Below, piece after piece: positions 23,190 through 37,569 of a stretch of DNA of 64,000 nt. The notes beneath the pieces were generated by a model, which saw only the letters and a program-made list of their open reading frames with translations, was not told the origin of the DNA and ran no database searches. Numbering within the stretch: position 1 is the stretch's first letter; the number at the start of each line of letters is the position of its first letter. The translations under genes were made by a program, and so were the position numbers. Source of the DNA: Druceiella hillmani (Eukaryota > Arthropoda > Insecta > Lepidoptera > Hepialidae); assembly GCA_039881145.1 (NCBI GenBank), contig JAYKKI010000006.1, positions 21,016,501-21,080,500 of the forward strand. The letters run 5' to 3'.

Positions 23190-26100
23190 TTTTCGCTATA
23201 AAATACTGGACTGGAATGTCTCGCATATAATCTACTCTATCGACTTTTGTAAATTAGCACTTGTTCTCTTCATCGACAGGTACGGGTGGGCAATCAATTT
23301 AGCAAATGTAAAGTTCATATCAAATCTGTGCGTTATGTCAGAGTACCTGTGTCTTCAACACTCAGTATACATTATATGTTTATAGATTGGTCGACTTAAG
23401 GTTCCCAGGGAAGAGTTTTAGATACTTTTTACTTATGACATATTGTATCTAAAGTCTATCACGACACTAGTAATTGCCATGGTAGAAGGGTTAAATTCTT
23501 TTTATAGAGTTATATGGTTTGGTCCCAAATACTACCATAAGTTACTTATTCAATTATATTCAGCTTACATTAATGTTAGTTAGTACATAATTGTATAAAT
23601 ATCTTTTTTTTTCAGACTACATTTCACTCGTTCGTTGAATTTACATCAGCTGTAAACCCTTACCCATTTACATCGGTATCACTTATTTTATTATTGGCAA
23701 AGAAATTATTTTGGTCTAATAGAGTCATTTACTCTCAGGCTCAGTGCTCAGGTTCTATTTTTATTTACAGCTTTGCATAAACTGTTATATAATTTTCTTC
23801 TACAGCTGACTTTTTAAAATGTTTGTACAATCCACTTACTCTTAAAATGACAGTCATTAAATTTTCCATCTACGCTTGTTCAAAAGTTGTGTATATAGTT
23901 TCATCACCACCTGTTACAGAGTTGACTTGGAGGCTTTTTATTCACATACAGTGGCTCGTTTTCATAAAATTTTGCCAAGGCCCCACAAGAGTATCGATAA
24001 ATAAAGTTGAAAAACGAAAGCGACATGACATGCATAAAGTACTACCAACTTACTACTTTATTTGCACAAAGCAGTAAGGTTCACTCCGCTAAACTAGTTT
24101 CTAATATTTTGTTTAAGGTTCAGAATGATATCAGAAACATGTGTGTTAATTGACTTCCGTTAATAATTTGAGCAATTATATTAGTAGTAAACAACAAAGC
24201 ATACTCGGAATGTCAAAATATTAGTATAAGGTTCATCAAGACATTTACATTGCTATAAACGAAAAGAAATATCAATGAGTTCTTTGCAAAATAAATTAAT
24301 GTTACTGCAGATCTAATTTTTGTGATCATTAAAGAAAAAATCCAAGATATAAAAAAATCTAGGCTTAAAATTTGAATGATACAAATATAAAAATGTAAAA
24401 ATAATAAGCATATTTATATAAAAATAATTTGTAAATTAAATTTAATATATTTTTTCAAACCGTCGGAGAAGATTTTATTTAAATACCTTTTGCTGGTTAA
24501 TTGCAATTAATCTATGTATATTAATTACGAATCTAATTGGAAAATAAATATTATTGCCCAAGCTATTAGATTTTGAAGTCAGCTGGATCCGGATACCAGG
24601 AACTCGCCCTCTATAAGTTTAAAAACCGTCTGAAAATTCCTTTCTCTCATAATCCCTTAGTCCTAACCTTCCTAATCGAATTTTGTTACCTTTCCTTTTT
24701 CTTCCAATTCTTTATACTATATCATCTATCCTTACTTACAGTCTCCTACTTTTTACCAAATAGTGCGTAGCCGAGTGACCTGCATACACATATGCTCGGT
24801 CTTAATCCGGAGTCTTAATCCGGAGACTTAAACCGGTGGATTCGCTGTCGGTGTTGACGCACGTGCAATATGGTGATACGAACGGATAGAAAGAAAAACT
24901 TAGGACGAAGAAGCTACAAGCTGAAATAATATCAAACTAATTTTAATTATAGCTAATGTAAATATTTCGTAAACAATGCTATAAGCTTATAATTGCGTCT
25001 TAACAACCTTCTTACTTTTTAATTATCTAAAAATTTAAAAAATAAGACTACATGTAGGATAATTTTCCTAGTATATCGTTATTCAGAGAAAATTAGACTA
25101 TTTTTTCACTTATTTTAGTTAGGAATAAAACGAAGAAAACTTAGGGAAATAATGCATACTTTCAGTCATTTATATAAGTTTATTTGGATTAGTTTGCAGA
25201 GTAAGTTTATCACTTTCGAATTAATATGAAGTTTGTTACTGATGAAGACCAGCACTTTTGTTTTATTTACTTTTCACAAGCACGGAAAACTTTATATGGT
25301 TAATAGAAAAGTTTGGCCATGATTGTAAGTTGAAAAAATATACAAGTAACCATCGTTCCTTGTTTTTAGGGTATCACCAGTAAATAAAGGAACCTTTATA
25401 ATTTCGAAATGTGTGCGATTGTTAGTCTCACAGTTTCATCACTTTAAGATATTTATTTCGAATAATATGCAGAAAAATATTAAAAACATTTTTAACATTT
25501 CTCTTCATTCATGAGAAATAAGAGTATTTTTTGCGCATGCCATCATGTGTAATATTCTTGAGTAGGTTTTTTAAAATTAAGTCATGATTTCATCCATAAT
25601 TTTTTGAAATCAAATCCTTAAATTTGAGCAATTTTAAATAAATTTAGATACTAATATATGATTAGTAGTTTTCAATTATTTTGGTTTACTTGCGTATAAA
25701 AATTTAAAATGTATAACCAAGTATGGAACTTTATTTTCTTCACGTTTACATATACACTGGATCGATTTCATACTTATATTATTTCCATATGTACGCTACT
25801 GATGTATGAAACGGATTTGATTCTAAGATCAAATATTCATCGATCCATGTACGCATTTTTAATTCCAATCTCAATTCACACTTGTAGAGACAAATTATAG
25901 GAAAATTTGTTAAGAAAATAGGTTTTTTAGTAAAATAACTGTTTACATTTTACTGCTATATTTTGTTCATTAATTAACAAAATACAATTTTTTAACAATG
26001 GTTGTAGATCTCAGCAGAACAAGCTCTTTGATTGTAAAACGTTGTGTGTTATACTCTATCAATTAGTACATAATATAATATAAATTAATTATCTCTAATT

Positions 26101-28500
26101 ATATTTGAAACATTAAGTGGTCCATACAGCAAACAAAAAACATTAAAGATAAATTCTTGAATATATGCAAAATAAACCACAATTTACTCGAAGATTGCTG
26201 AGGTGGCGTAGAGGTTTATTGACATAGTAACACTTTTTAACTTTCTTTACTAGCTAGATAATTGATTGCTATAACCCCAAACTGTTTGTAAATAATAAAA
26301 ATTAACTTATCAGCCATAGTAAATATTTTACTACTCCTTAACACATTTTCAAAAATATAATTCCATTAAAATATCCGAATAATATATTTGAGAGTTCAGT
26401 TCCTCACAGTAATTTGACTTCTGCAGCCTAAATAATACGATAAGAAATATTTGTCATTAATTTATTTTAAATAAACAGTGTAACTAGACTTTGTTTAAAA
26501 GAAAATGATTTTTTCAAAATATAAAATTAGTAAACAATTTTAGTACGCTGACACATTGTAATAAGTCTGTAATCAGCATAGCTACGAAGGTCTCAAATGT
26601 GACTAAGAATGTGACTTATCTCAAATGTGACTTATTTAGACATGCATTTTATATTTGTATCATATGATTTTAAATTGATCTCAAACGTAAGTTCAACTAG
26701 CCTACCATCAATAAGCTAAGAAGGTTATATTCAAAGATAAGCATATTTTCTAATACTAGTCCTGCACGAGGCATGTACTCCAATACTGATTTTGAGAAAA
26801 GCGGAACAATTTGGGGACTTTCATTTTCTCATCAGGACACGTCGCTAAATTATACGCAAAAAATTCGGTTTTAAAAGATATTTCATTTCTTTATTTAATG
26901 AAGATGTATCATATATAACATTTCAAAAAGGCTAAAATATAGTTCTATTCTGTTTTACACGACTTAAGGGTATTTTGACAACTTTGGATACTTTATTTAA
27001 AAAGTTATAAAACATTCAAAATAAATTACGCGAGAATGATTTAAAACCGTCAACCGGGCTATCGAGCTTATGGGTATAAGGAAATTGGCTGAATCATTAA
27101 AAACTAAATTATTGCTTAAAATTGCGCAATGACGGATAATTTGCATAATTATTCATGGCAATGATTAGAAGATATTTTGTAATATATTTGCTGAATATTG
27201 AATAACACAATAAAAATATTTGTAGCCTCTTTTCGTTATAGTTTTATTGAGGTTCGAGCATCTTTTGTGCTTTGTTCTCTGTTCTCTTTCATCTATATGA
27301 ATGTGCAGATTTACCAGCAGAAATGTTTCTCTTACGTATTCTCAAAACTCGAAAAAATACTTTGTACAGTTTGTTTAAATCTATTTTCATTGAGTATATA
27401 CATTTGCCACTGCAATATTTGTATGCAAGCAAAATTATCGTTGCACACAAACGAATATTGCTTTTAGTATAACGTTTAATTATTCCAAGCGAAATAAAAT
27501 TTAATGAAGTTGCAGATATGCTGAAGAAGAAATAAAATAACATATGGTACCATAGGAAGTTGCTCTAAATTTAAATCTTAACTTGGAATTCCATCAATCT
27601 TCCTTCTTACACATGTAAATTTGAAGTTGAAGGAGAGGGAGCTCGTTACTTCCTTGTTGTTTCTAGAACAAGTGCAATGTTCTGGAGCAAGGCAAGTGCA
27701 ATGACCTAGTTTTCGGACCATAATGCAAGCGGGATACATTCTTGTGAATCGATTACCGATTCATGTACATTAAGTTGAATGTATAGGCTATTGTTTCCGT
27801 TTTGTCGGTATTGTCTCTTATTCGAGTAATGTATGCATTAAGAAAGTTATGTTCGACTCAAAATTTTGAAATATTCATATGAATATTTAATCTTTCAATC
27901 ACATTTGTTCAGTAATAAATATACGTATGAATATATCTGAATGATATATTTATACAGACAAAATTGGACCCGAAAAGTAGAAAAACAAACTATATTTACG
28001 TACAAAAGCTTAAATTTTAATTCTTAAAGTAGAATTATAGATTTTGCCGTGCAATTTAATTAATTGTGAAAATGTTTTGTAAAAGTATCATATATGTATT
28101 CCAAAGTTCCGAATTATATGGCTTATCAATTTTCTATTAATGGGAATCCTAATCTCTCAATATTTAGCTTAGTCCCGTTTTACGTTCATGGATCTTGCAT
28201 TTGACTTTTTTCGGAATCCTGTCTTTAAAATACAAATTAGTCTTTTCCGGCATATTGCTTTCGGATGTGGCTTTGCATTTTCAAATTTTATGTTGAGTAA
28301 TATTTGGAATTTTATGTCGGTACTCAACATTTTTTCTCTAGTTGTATCTTTAGAAATTCGAATGTAGTTTCTTTTTATCGCTTGTTGTTTATCAGTGTCT
28401 TCATGTTATTCTACATTTGCAATATAAAATTAACGCGTATCATATTTTTACCGCATTTTTATTTAATAAGTAACCATATAAGACTGTGTTAATGCATAGG
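23190..28500 (+). repeat. Segmental duplication block C
   Basis: The longest copy of the repeated block. It aligns with A in its left half (23,190-25,450) and with B from 24,650 to 28,500. Local tandem changes have accumulated: a doubled CTTAATCCGGAG at about 24812-24835, a repeated CTCAAATGTGACT near 26593-26637, and a repeated AAGTGCAATG near 27670-27700. The frames here (for example 23131-23385 and 27198-27467) are not shared with the other copies and are probably chance. Confidence 0.65.
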
Positions 28501-31500
28501 ATATCAAAGGAAATAATTACGTTCCTCCCAAATTAATCGAGTTTGCCGTATCACCTTGAATCGAGAAGATTCTGTGGTTAGCACCATATTTCTATTTGAA
28601 GTTAGATTTTTAGAGAAAATTTCCACGTTACATTTATTTTGTATGTATAAAATAATTTTTTTAACAACAAAATCAAATTTTCGTAATTAAGATTCTAATT
28701 ATGACCTAATATATTTCTCACTAATGTAATTTATTTAATTATTACTAGTTCAAATTGTGAGATTTGCAACCCCCGGTATAAACATTTAATTCACTATTTT
28801 TTAATATAATTGCAGGGGACATTATGTTTTCTTGCCGGTAATCTTTTTTTGTTTCGTTTTTGACTAAATAAAATAAAAAAATATCCTATATCACTCTATA
28901 TTAATACTTAAAGTTTATTCTTTTAAAATAATATTTATTCTACAATTTTGCATTAAGTTATAACTTATATTTCTATTCATAGCACTGTGTTCCATTAACC
29001 ATTTACTTTTAAGGTACAAAAAATACTTGAGTAACAAAATATTGTGAACAACCCGTGATAAAATTATTTACATATTATTATTCGAAATGTGGAATTGCTA
29101 TGAAAATGTAAATTGCATGTGCATTGCACATGTTAAGCTTTTCTTTCAAATTAACATGTCTTGTTAAAATTAACGAAACTAAAAAAAAAACACCGCAACT
29201 TGCAGCTATTGTATTAGAAGTGCATGCGGTTATTAGCCCATTCAAGTCCGCACCAAACCACACTTTGCCTGTCGCCAGATTCACCCTTGAAATTCTGTGA
29301 CGCTGGAAAAGGTGGTACAAGGATGCTCTTTTGGAATAGCCGCTTCCATTTTCAGTTCTTTTTCAGCAATGTTGTTTTTTATTAAGCTTTGAAGATTCTT
29401 GGTTCTCGAAAATAACTTCGAGCTTACAACGTGGTAGAAAGCGCAATACATATTTCTGTGGACTAAGCATTGTTTGTGTCTATGTAAACGTTACTCTTTT
29501 AAGGAGTTATTTTTAAATAATTTACCTTATCTCCTGTACTTTTAAGAAAAAGTCTTAAAAAAATGAAATGATTGTGTACATATTATAATTGTTAATATTT
29601 TTTAGAAAGTTCTAATGGAAAATTGAAAGTGTCTAGAATTTTTTCAGATTTTTTTGAAACTTAGCTACGCAAAATTGGGTTCTTAAATATTGCACCTCAT
29701 TTTAAATTTTAATATTTCAAAAACGAGCTTAGGAAAGAAAAACCGCAAATACAGTTTCGTTTTCAATAAAAAAAAACTTTTGAGAATTAGTACGAAAACA
29801 TTTTTTTGCTTCCATTTTGCATACATTAAAAACAGTTTTGTTTAAGATTTTTCTACATATTAGTAGAGAACTTCAAAATAAGCATTTAATTGCATCTAAA
29901 TTCGTGCACATAAAGCTAAAATTGTAGGTTGTAATCTAGACGGGTGGATAAACAGACAGAAGGACGTGATTAAAAGAAGAGAAAATATAAATTTTAGACA
30001 TCCAATGAATATTGTCAACCTGGAATTCTAAAATATTTATATTTTGTTCTTCAATGATACCCCAATATTTAAACCGATTTGACAATTAGTATAATATTTT
30101 CTTATTTTTTAACTTTAGTTTTCTATATTATTTTTTTTCAAATTATTATATAACAAAATATAAGAGGTAAGCCATGAGCAAAAGCTTTTTAATAAATTAA
30201 CATCAAGAGTCGAACGCCGTAAAATGATAGTTTTATTATTACATTTAATTAAAATCTTTCCATAATATATTACAACTACCAGCACTCTTAGACTGTAACC
30301 AATTGATAAAAACCCGGAATAGTCAGCTTTAAAATAGTGGGGAGGCGAGAGTATCATGTCAATCTCGATATATTTGTCGAAAAAAATTTAGGAAACAATA
30401 AATTTAAAAATAGATAATTTAAAATGGGCTTTCGCGGGGTTTTTAAATAACCTGAATACAAGTATGTAAAAGTGAACTCTAATGGTTCATATCCTGGTAT
30501 CGCATGTAAATCTTGCTAATCAATCAATACTTACATTTTCTCGTGTGTCAGAGGAAGTACGTCATCTAAGCTAATTATGTATATAATAACGTATAAACAA
30601 AATAAACTTATCAAATTTTTATGAGACGGTGGCGCGGTGTAATTTATTTAAAAAAATGAAATATAAATTTTACCTGAAAAATTAATTAAATTCCTATGAA
30701 TCTATCGTTTTATTTTTATTTTTTGTAAGTTTTGCGAAATATTTATCGCAAAATACTAATCATAACAGGTTTTTGGCTAATCTAAAATATTTGGTGGCTA
30801 CATAGTGTTTCTCGTTATAATTTCTTTCTTAACCTCAGAAACAAAGTCGGCAAAAACCTTTCTTCAACTTTCCGGCTGCTGTTTGCCATAAGTTTTATTT
30901 TTTATCACATACATATATTTGTAAAGTATAACAATCAAATTCGTTGAAAGAAATTAATTTTTTTAGGTTTTTCAGAAGAAACCATGGAATATCAGTTTTC
31001 CAATCACTTACAAAACAAACTCCGCCTATCAAAGCTAATGGGTCAATTTTAATATAAATTCGTTATCGCCATTACAGTACGTCCTAAGCAATAAAAATAT
31101 TACTGTCTATGAAGAAATAGCCTGTGAGGAGTAGTAATATAAAATAAAACTATAAAGAATGTATGTAGCAATAAAACATGTATAGAACCGTAGAAACCTA
31201 AGTACATATATATGAAATTTAATTGTTTAATCTAAAATGAACTCCATCTTTATTTCTTGCCAACAAAGTTGAAATTTTTTGTTCTATAAGTTTTTCCTTC
31301 ATTTTTTTCTCGATTACAACATATGTGTCAAATTTCAAGATTCTGGCTCTCTGAATATGTCCTATAAGTCTTGATTTTCTATAATTAAGTGCAAGAGCCA
31401 CGAAATTAACGATTTTTGGTGTCAAATGGTTAAAAATCTACTATAGATGTGGTTTCAGAATTTTTTAAAACTAAGTTACGGGGTGTCAAAATCACTGGAA

Positions 31501-33150
31501 AAACATATTCCTCTCAATTGCCAATACAACAAGTTTGTTTCTAACCATTGTCACTAGTGATATATTATTGAACCAATAAATATTTCATTAAAAATTATTC
31601 ACAAAAGTATATTAATACAAAATGCATCAATTAAATAGTTTATTTATCTCTAATATTACAAAATTTATATTCCGTTTTCTGGTAAGAAGAGTAAATAGTA
31701 TATAGTAAACCGCGCCTCATTTGCTTGTCATCCATTTGTCATCGATATTAACTTTTAATTATTATCGTAAACTAACTGTAAAGAATGTCTCTCCACCTAC
31801 TCTAAATAAAGACTAATATAAGTTCTTTAAGCTTTTAAGGTGAATACAAAACTCTTTCAATGAAATTGCTCTCGATAAAAATGCTGTCAAATTACGTTAC
31901 GTATAAACAATTGGTAAAAAGGCCTTACTTTGACACGAACCCCGATTTATTTAATCGTAAAAAAGCATTAAAATAATCGGAGCCCTTTTTTATGTCCATA
32001 GTGAAATCCATTCACGGAAAAAAATATCGATGGAGTTACAAGCGGTTTAAAGCTTGTTAAAGAAATTGAAGTTTAATATTCACGTTTTTTCAATATTTTA
32101 AATCAGAAAGCGTTACTTTGTCTCCTTATTCCAGAGGAAATTTGCATTTTTAGACAATTGTTGCCTATAATGAAAAGTTTAGTCGATGTATTGGTTAAAA
32201 GTTTAAGGTGGCGAAGTAATAAAATATAACGAATATTACGAACTTTCTTATTGAATTATTTATAAAAAAACATGTTGTTTATGTTTTATTGTAGTTCTTT
32301 TATTGTAACTATTCTCTTCTTTAACGTTTCATACTCAAAAGGAAAAACTGAACCCTTAAAAGATCACTCAAATATCTGTCCTTGCGTCCATCGCAGCTAT
32401 GTTTATGTGAAATCTCTTGACACAGAAATTTGAAGTTTTGCACTGCAGTAAAACATATTAACCCGCACATATTTCAATAGATAAAGAAAAATAATATTCA
32501 CACGCCGATTTCAAGGTAAGCAAATTATGTACTCGATTTTTTTAAATTTTAAATGTAGTGTAAAGTATTTTTAAAAGGACTTGTTATGAGTATGAAAAAT
32601 ATTTTATTGTATAATTTCATATGTCAACAACCATAACGTCTATAATCATGGTTACAGCCTCCCTGCAAACCTTGCAAAGGTTTTTAAAAACACTGTTTTT
32701 TTATAATTTTAGGTTCGGTAGTTTTTATTTTTTTTATATTTTTCACTACATGTGTGAAGATGTATAATTTTGTCGTGTATTATTTGTATATTATTTATAA
32801 AATCCCTACCAAGAGTTAAACTAAACATTTTTTATAACAGATAAGATGTTACAAGTGTCAGTCCCACTGACATTTCCATACCCACATACCTATATGTGAA
32901 TATTGAAAAGTACATAGTGTTTGTTTTAAATTATGCAAATACACTTGAATTCTAAGTCGAATAGTCACGTCCGTTTGTATTCATCCTTTCTTATTTGATT
33001 TATTGCCTGATTTTTGATAATTTTGATGATATTAATCATGCTTAGTTTTTCGCTTTAATCAGTCGTGCTTTCTTCATTTTTGCTTATCAATGTGATGACA
33101 TTAATAGAGTGTAAAAGAGTAAATTCTGTATATGAAAAATATTTTAAAAC
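28501..33150. other. AT-rich sequence, no gene recognised
   Basis: Mostly anonymous. A GC-richer patch at about 29,170-29,430 carries an 80-codon minus-strand frame (29078-29320) with the piece SRVNLATGKVWFGADLNG. I do not recognise it, and block B has no counterpart. The frame at 30115-30357 likewise has no recognisable family. Confidence 0.5.
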
Positions 33151-33159
33151 GTGTCATTT

Positions 33160-33330
33160 ATTTAGCATACGCAATGATAGCAGAAGCCTGAAAACCGGTA
33201 TCTAGAATTTTTGGCTATCTGTCTCCCTATTCATTTGTTTTTCAGTCAGGCCAAATCTACTGGACGGATTTTAATGCAATTTAGTGTGTTAAGAGTTCGA
33301 AGAATATATGCGAAACGTTTCCCTAGATAT
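33160..33330 (+). repeat. Dispersed repeat head
   Basis: GGCTATCTGTCTCCCTATTC, then TACTGGACGGATTTTAATGC and AATTTAGTGTG, is the arthropod dispersed-repeat head also seen at 5968 and, reversed, at 36887. Only the head is recognisable. Confidence 0.4.
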
Positions 33331-33506
33331 TATATATTTAAAAAAAACTCTGATTTGGAGAATATCACCATGTTGGTATTACCAACACAATCTTTAGCAT
33401 TTTTAGTAAAAAAATATGTTCATTAATATTGTAATAAGATATAAAAAAACAGAATAATAGTGATAGTAACATTAATAAGAGTAATAACAATTTCAATAGA
33501 TTAATT

Positions 33507-33576
33507 GAACCAGTCGTGTTGCAATGGTTAGCATATTGATTGAAAACGTGAGTTCAATTATCACCAACCGATCGAC
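33507..33576 (+). repeat. tRNA-like SINE head (decayed)
   Basis: The string GTGTTGCAATGGTTAGCATA resembles a polymerase III A-box region of a tRNA gene, and GAGTTCAATTATC about 25 bases later resembles a B box. The order and spacing suit a tRNA-derived SINE promoter, but the acceptor stem does not close, so it is not a functional tRNA gene. A TA-rich tail and CA/TA microsatellites follow. Confidence 0.4.
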
Positions 33577-33654
33577 TATTTCTTCGTATAGTATAGAATA
33601 GTACTATAGTCATGTTATATTTAAATATCACGGTTATAGTTGGCACACACGTTT

Positions 33655-33708
33655 ATACACACACACACACACACATATATATACACTCACACACACATAT
33701 CTTAAGTT
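33655..33708 (+). repeat. CA/TA compound microsatellite
   Basis: CA repeats, a short TATATA tract and a second set of CA repeats. Confidence 0.85.
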
Positions 33709-35930
33709 ATATTGTATGCAGGACTTCTTTTGTTGAGGCCAGTAAATTCCCTAGATGTTTTTATTAAGTCCTCATGTCAAAAATGTTATCTTTGGATTTC
33801 AATTCAATTTTATTTAATAACTCTGTAGTCCATATTTAGGAGAAAGGAAAAGAAGAAATAGGAGCTGTGAATATAAGGAACTGTGAGTAAGACTCTGATA
33901 TGGGATTAATGCGAAACAACTACTGACTCAAATGAAACTATTTTTTTTGTTCATAATTTAGAAAAAAAGTGTAGGAATCGTCACCAGCGGGGACATTCAA
34001 CTTTGGATAGCTATCCAAATAAGGAAGCTTATCCTTTTTTTTGGGAAGAAGTAACCGGGAATAGTAATCTTGAAATAATGTAAGCCATCTTTTTCGTCGT
34101 ATGTAATGTTGAAGCCTTTTCAATTATTAAAAACGATGCTGGTGTAATCAAAGAAATATTTAGAAAGATTATTTGAGAAGCACTGCCCTTATACACATAA
34201 AATTATATGCTAATACTTTAAAACAGTATTAGATTATTTTTCTTTAGATGCTTAATAATATACTTTTAATTTAAAAAAAATTAGTGAAAAAATCTTTGGG
34301 AAAATAGTAATCCTTGAATGTGATTACTCTCCAGAAGTTAATTTTAATAAATATAATTTTCCCTCCTTCTTGCAAATATGAAAACTCATGCAATTTCTTA
34401 TTCCTCAATACAGACCATAAATTATACGCCTCATTGAATAACAATAAAACGCTTGATTGACGCTCCCTAAGCACGTGATATAAATTATGACGGTATCGCT
34501 TTCATTAAATCAATTCGCTGGCAGAAAATTAAATCAAGATCAAGTTTCACGTCGGACCGAGGTGAAGCCTTTACCGTTGGACGTACGAATACTTAGAAAA
34601 GTCTTTTTTTTCAACTTTTGCAATTTTGATATTTATCTGTACGAAATTTCAAGCATATCGAAGTCATAAATAGTGATAATGAAGTACCCCAAACTATATC
34701 AATACATCATCTCGTGGTAGTCTTTTTATGAAACCCTGTAAATGAGATATCTAATAACTTTCGATTTTATATTTGGGTTCCACCATAGATTGTGTATCTT
34801 TACTGATACCTATAACTAAATATGTTTGAATGTAAAATGTCAATTTTCAATATTATGATATGTTTCCACTTATCGAGAAATTGTTTAACAAAAAAGATCA
34901 GTGTCGAAAATTTTTTATCACGGAAGGGACTTTAACTATGGCTGCGGGTCTATTTTCTATTTATTCTTATCTTCATTAAGATTTTAATCTGAAGACTTTT
35001 TCAGTATACCATTATTTGTATTATGTCTATTTAACAATACTTTTATAACTCTTATGTTCAATGAGTGAGACATTGAACATAAGAGTAAAATTAGTTTTTG
35101 CAGCTGTAAAATTGGTTCTTGCAGATTAAAACAAACCTTAGAGCATTTATTCTTTTGACATTTGTTATAATTTGATATTAAAAAATTGCAAAGAAATAAT
35201 TACTAATTGCATTTTACATTTTTTAAAATATTTTATTCTATATAAATAGTATTAAGTAAATAAAAATAGTTGAACTTACATCCATTATCTGATGTAAATA
35301 TATCACATATTAACAATATTAATATTTTTTAATATTTTTTTCTTTTTTCATCAAAATAATTAAAATTTATTTATAGGTTATACTCGGTTTTGCTTAAAAC
35401 TTCTTCTTTACGTCTTCTGCATTTTTGTTTAAATCTTGATGTTTGTTTCTTATATTTCATATATATTATACCGCCCAGAGTTTTTTTAGGGAGCTGACGT
35501 GTGACTAAAGCCGCCATGCTTCTGGTTATCACCAGGAGTCTTCCGTTTAAATTAATTATTTCAGTGCTTCGGATTAGTATTGTAATTCTCCGGTTTCCAA
35601 CAAGCGCATTTGAATTTATTAAACAACCATCTGCAGTGATGCAAAGTCCTGACACTCACATAAAAAGTACATTTTCAATTTAATCTTATTAGGGCGAATG
35701 CTATATTTGTTTAACCCAGTCAATTTCATTGTACTTTAACTTTTCTAAATTTTGTGTTATCCATACTGTTGTTAAAATATATTCAAATCTAACCTACCCC
35801 CTTCCACCTTTTTTCGGATTTTTTATGTTTTTATTACTTTATTTATTTTTTTATCTTAGTGGCTGTTCTTTTTATATTTGTATCTATTTTGTTATCTATT
35901 TTTATTTACTTAATTTCTGTTTATACACTT
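33709..35930. other. AT-rich sequence, no gene recognised
   Basis: No gene could be supported. Overlapping frames on both strands at 35371-35683 lie in a slightly GC-richer patch. Neither shows a family I can name. Confidence 0.5.
35048..35086. other. Perfect 16-bp hairpin
   Basis: ACTCTTATGTTCAATG and CATTGAACATAAGAGT are exact complements around the loop AGTGAGA. Confidence 0.65.
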
Positions 35931-35939
35931 TTAAGCTCG

Positions 35940-36190
35940 TGAAATTGTTTTGTTTGGATTTTTCGATTTGTTTTGTTCCAGGCTGTAGATCAACTAGTTT
36001 TATTATCCCTAGTAACCAGTGTTACTACTACTAAAAATGAAAATAAACATGCTATTTTGTAAGTGGAAACTTAAAATTGTTATCAGCAAGGTCATCTGTT
36101 AATCCTTCCAACCAAAATATTTTACAAAAAGCTGCAGAAGAAGTTTTTTGTGAAAGAAGGTGCAATTCCTACCAAATTTAGCATAAACAT
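35940..36190 (+). pseudogene. Possible THAP-domain relic
   Basis: THAP domains are zinc-binding DNA-recognition domains found in P-type transposases. Two hallmarks appear in order. A CFVPGCRSTS piece (near 35,970-36,000) matches the usual start C-x4-C-RS. About 60 codons later, KEGAIPTKF (near 36,150-36,180) matches the closing AVPTIF box. The sequence between them contains stops and frameshifts, and its histidine ligand was not found. It may be the front of the P-like fragment at 37570. Chance resemblance is possible. Confidence 0.35.
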
Positions 36191-36701
36191 AATTTCATTT
36201 AATTATATGTAGTTATAAAATTTAATTCCTGCTAAACCACAAAAAACTAGATCGTAGCTAATTGAAAATGTGTTCTTTGATACGACGTAAAATTTGGTAA
36301 GATTTCATTTCATCGATGTTACATGGGTAATCAACTGGCGGACGAGGGATTCAAAACTGGATTACTTGAATGCTTACTCTATATTTGGATGTTTTATAAA
36401 CTTTTTCGAAAACACAATTTATGAGAAATTACAAATTAAATTACCTGAATTTATATATTTTATTTAATATGTCAAATATATTTATGAAATTATTTGATTC
36501 ACTAATATTTTAAAACAACAGAAGCTGCTCTTCACCATCGACGTTTTTTTGTCAGCGACGATACATTTCTTACTGCAGTTGTTTCATCTGAATAGTCAAG
36601 ATCAATTTTAGTACAAATTATTTCTTGAAAAGATGTAATTTTTATATTAATTTCGTATTTTCTTATTTATTATTTTTTCAATGAATTTACATTATACTAC
36701 C

Positions 36702-36887
36702 TGTGCCTAGGACTTCATTCGCGCGAAGTTAGAAGAAATTTTGTTTTCTCTCATACATTGCTCCTAGCTCTACACTATTTCCACACCAAATTTCATCAAA
36801 ATCTGTCAAGTCGATTTTTCGTGATACCCGTTCATATTAACATGCTGACAGACAAAAATTCCAAAAAATAAATTCTGGCTTTATCAT
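36702..36887 (-). repeat. Dispersed arthropod-type repeat, reverse copy
   Basis: Reverse-complement relative of 5968-6155. On the minus strand it reads GGAATTTTTGTCTGTCAGCATG, then GATTTTGATGAAATTTGGTGTGG, then AATTTCTTCTAACTTCGCGCG. The order of elements is the same in both copies. Confidence 0.55.
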
Positions 36888-37569
36888 CATTCTATACACT
36901 AACAGACAGAATTAACTCTCTTTCAATTGTATTATATGTATAGATATAATAAAATAATATTAGTATATTCTTTGCCTTCATCGCCGAGAACGTTGGAAGG
37001 TACGGAAGGTTTTGCTCCATATTTATTGAAATACATGAGAAATAATCTTTTACCGTCCATTCCCAAACTGTTGTTTGGCAATGGAACGTGAAAAAGAGCT
37101 ATATGAAAGGATACTGCATTCATTTATGAACGTGAAATTTAATACGATTATTAAGTAGAATTAAATTATAATAAAGAATAAAATATGACTATAAGTATCT
37201 GGATATGCGTAATATGAATGTAAATAGCTGTGCAAGAGTTTTCACTTTAACGATGCAAGCGGTCATGAGACTCAATATGTAGAAGAGGTAAATATTTAAT
37301 GTATAACGTTTAATTATTTATTTTATATTCGTCATACTTAAACATTATTTAGATTCATGGAAATTGCTATTTTTTTACCGCCAATTGAGCGAGTAAAAAT
37401 AAAATTTATAATATACCTGTATATTTTAAATTTTATTTTTGTAATTTATTTATTATTATTTTCGTTTACTTTCCCATGCTTATAATTCATTTATCCTGTA
37501 GTTGGAACTTATTTACAGTAGGTATTTTAAATAATTCTCGGAATTTTTTTTTCGTCAAAAAACCTATTA

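Noticed and set aside
29078..29320. Conserved-looking minus-strand 80-codon frame
   Set aside because: It was considered as an exon because of its higher GC content, but I recognise no domain, it is not shared with block B and there is no clear splice context.
33507..33576. Functional tRNA gene
   Set aside because: A- and B-box-like strings are present but the acceptor stem and the full cloverleaf do not close, so I report it only as a SINE-like head.
35729..36034. 101-codon hydrophobic frame that could be read as a membrane protein
   Set aside because: The hydrophobicity comes from T-rich low-complexity DNA. Only the last part, resembling a THAP start, has any interest and is reported separately.
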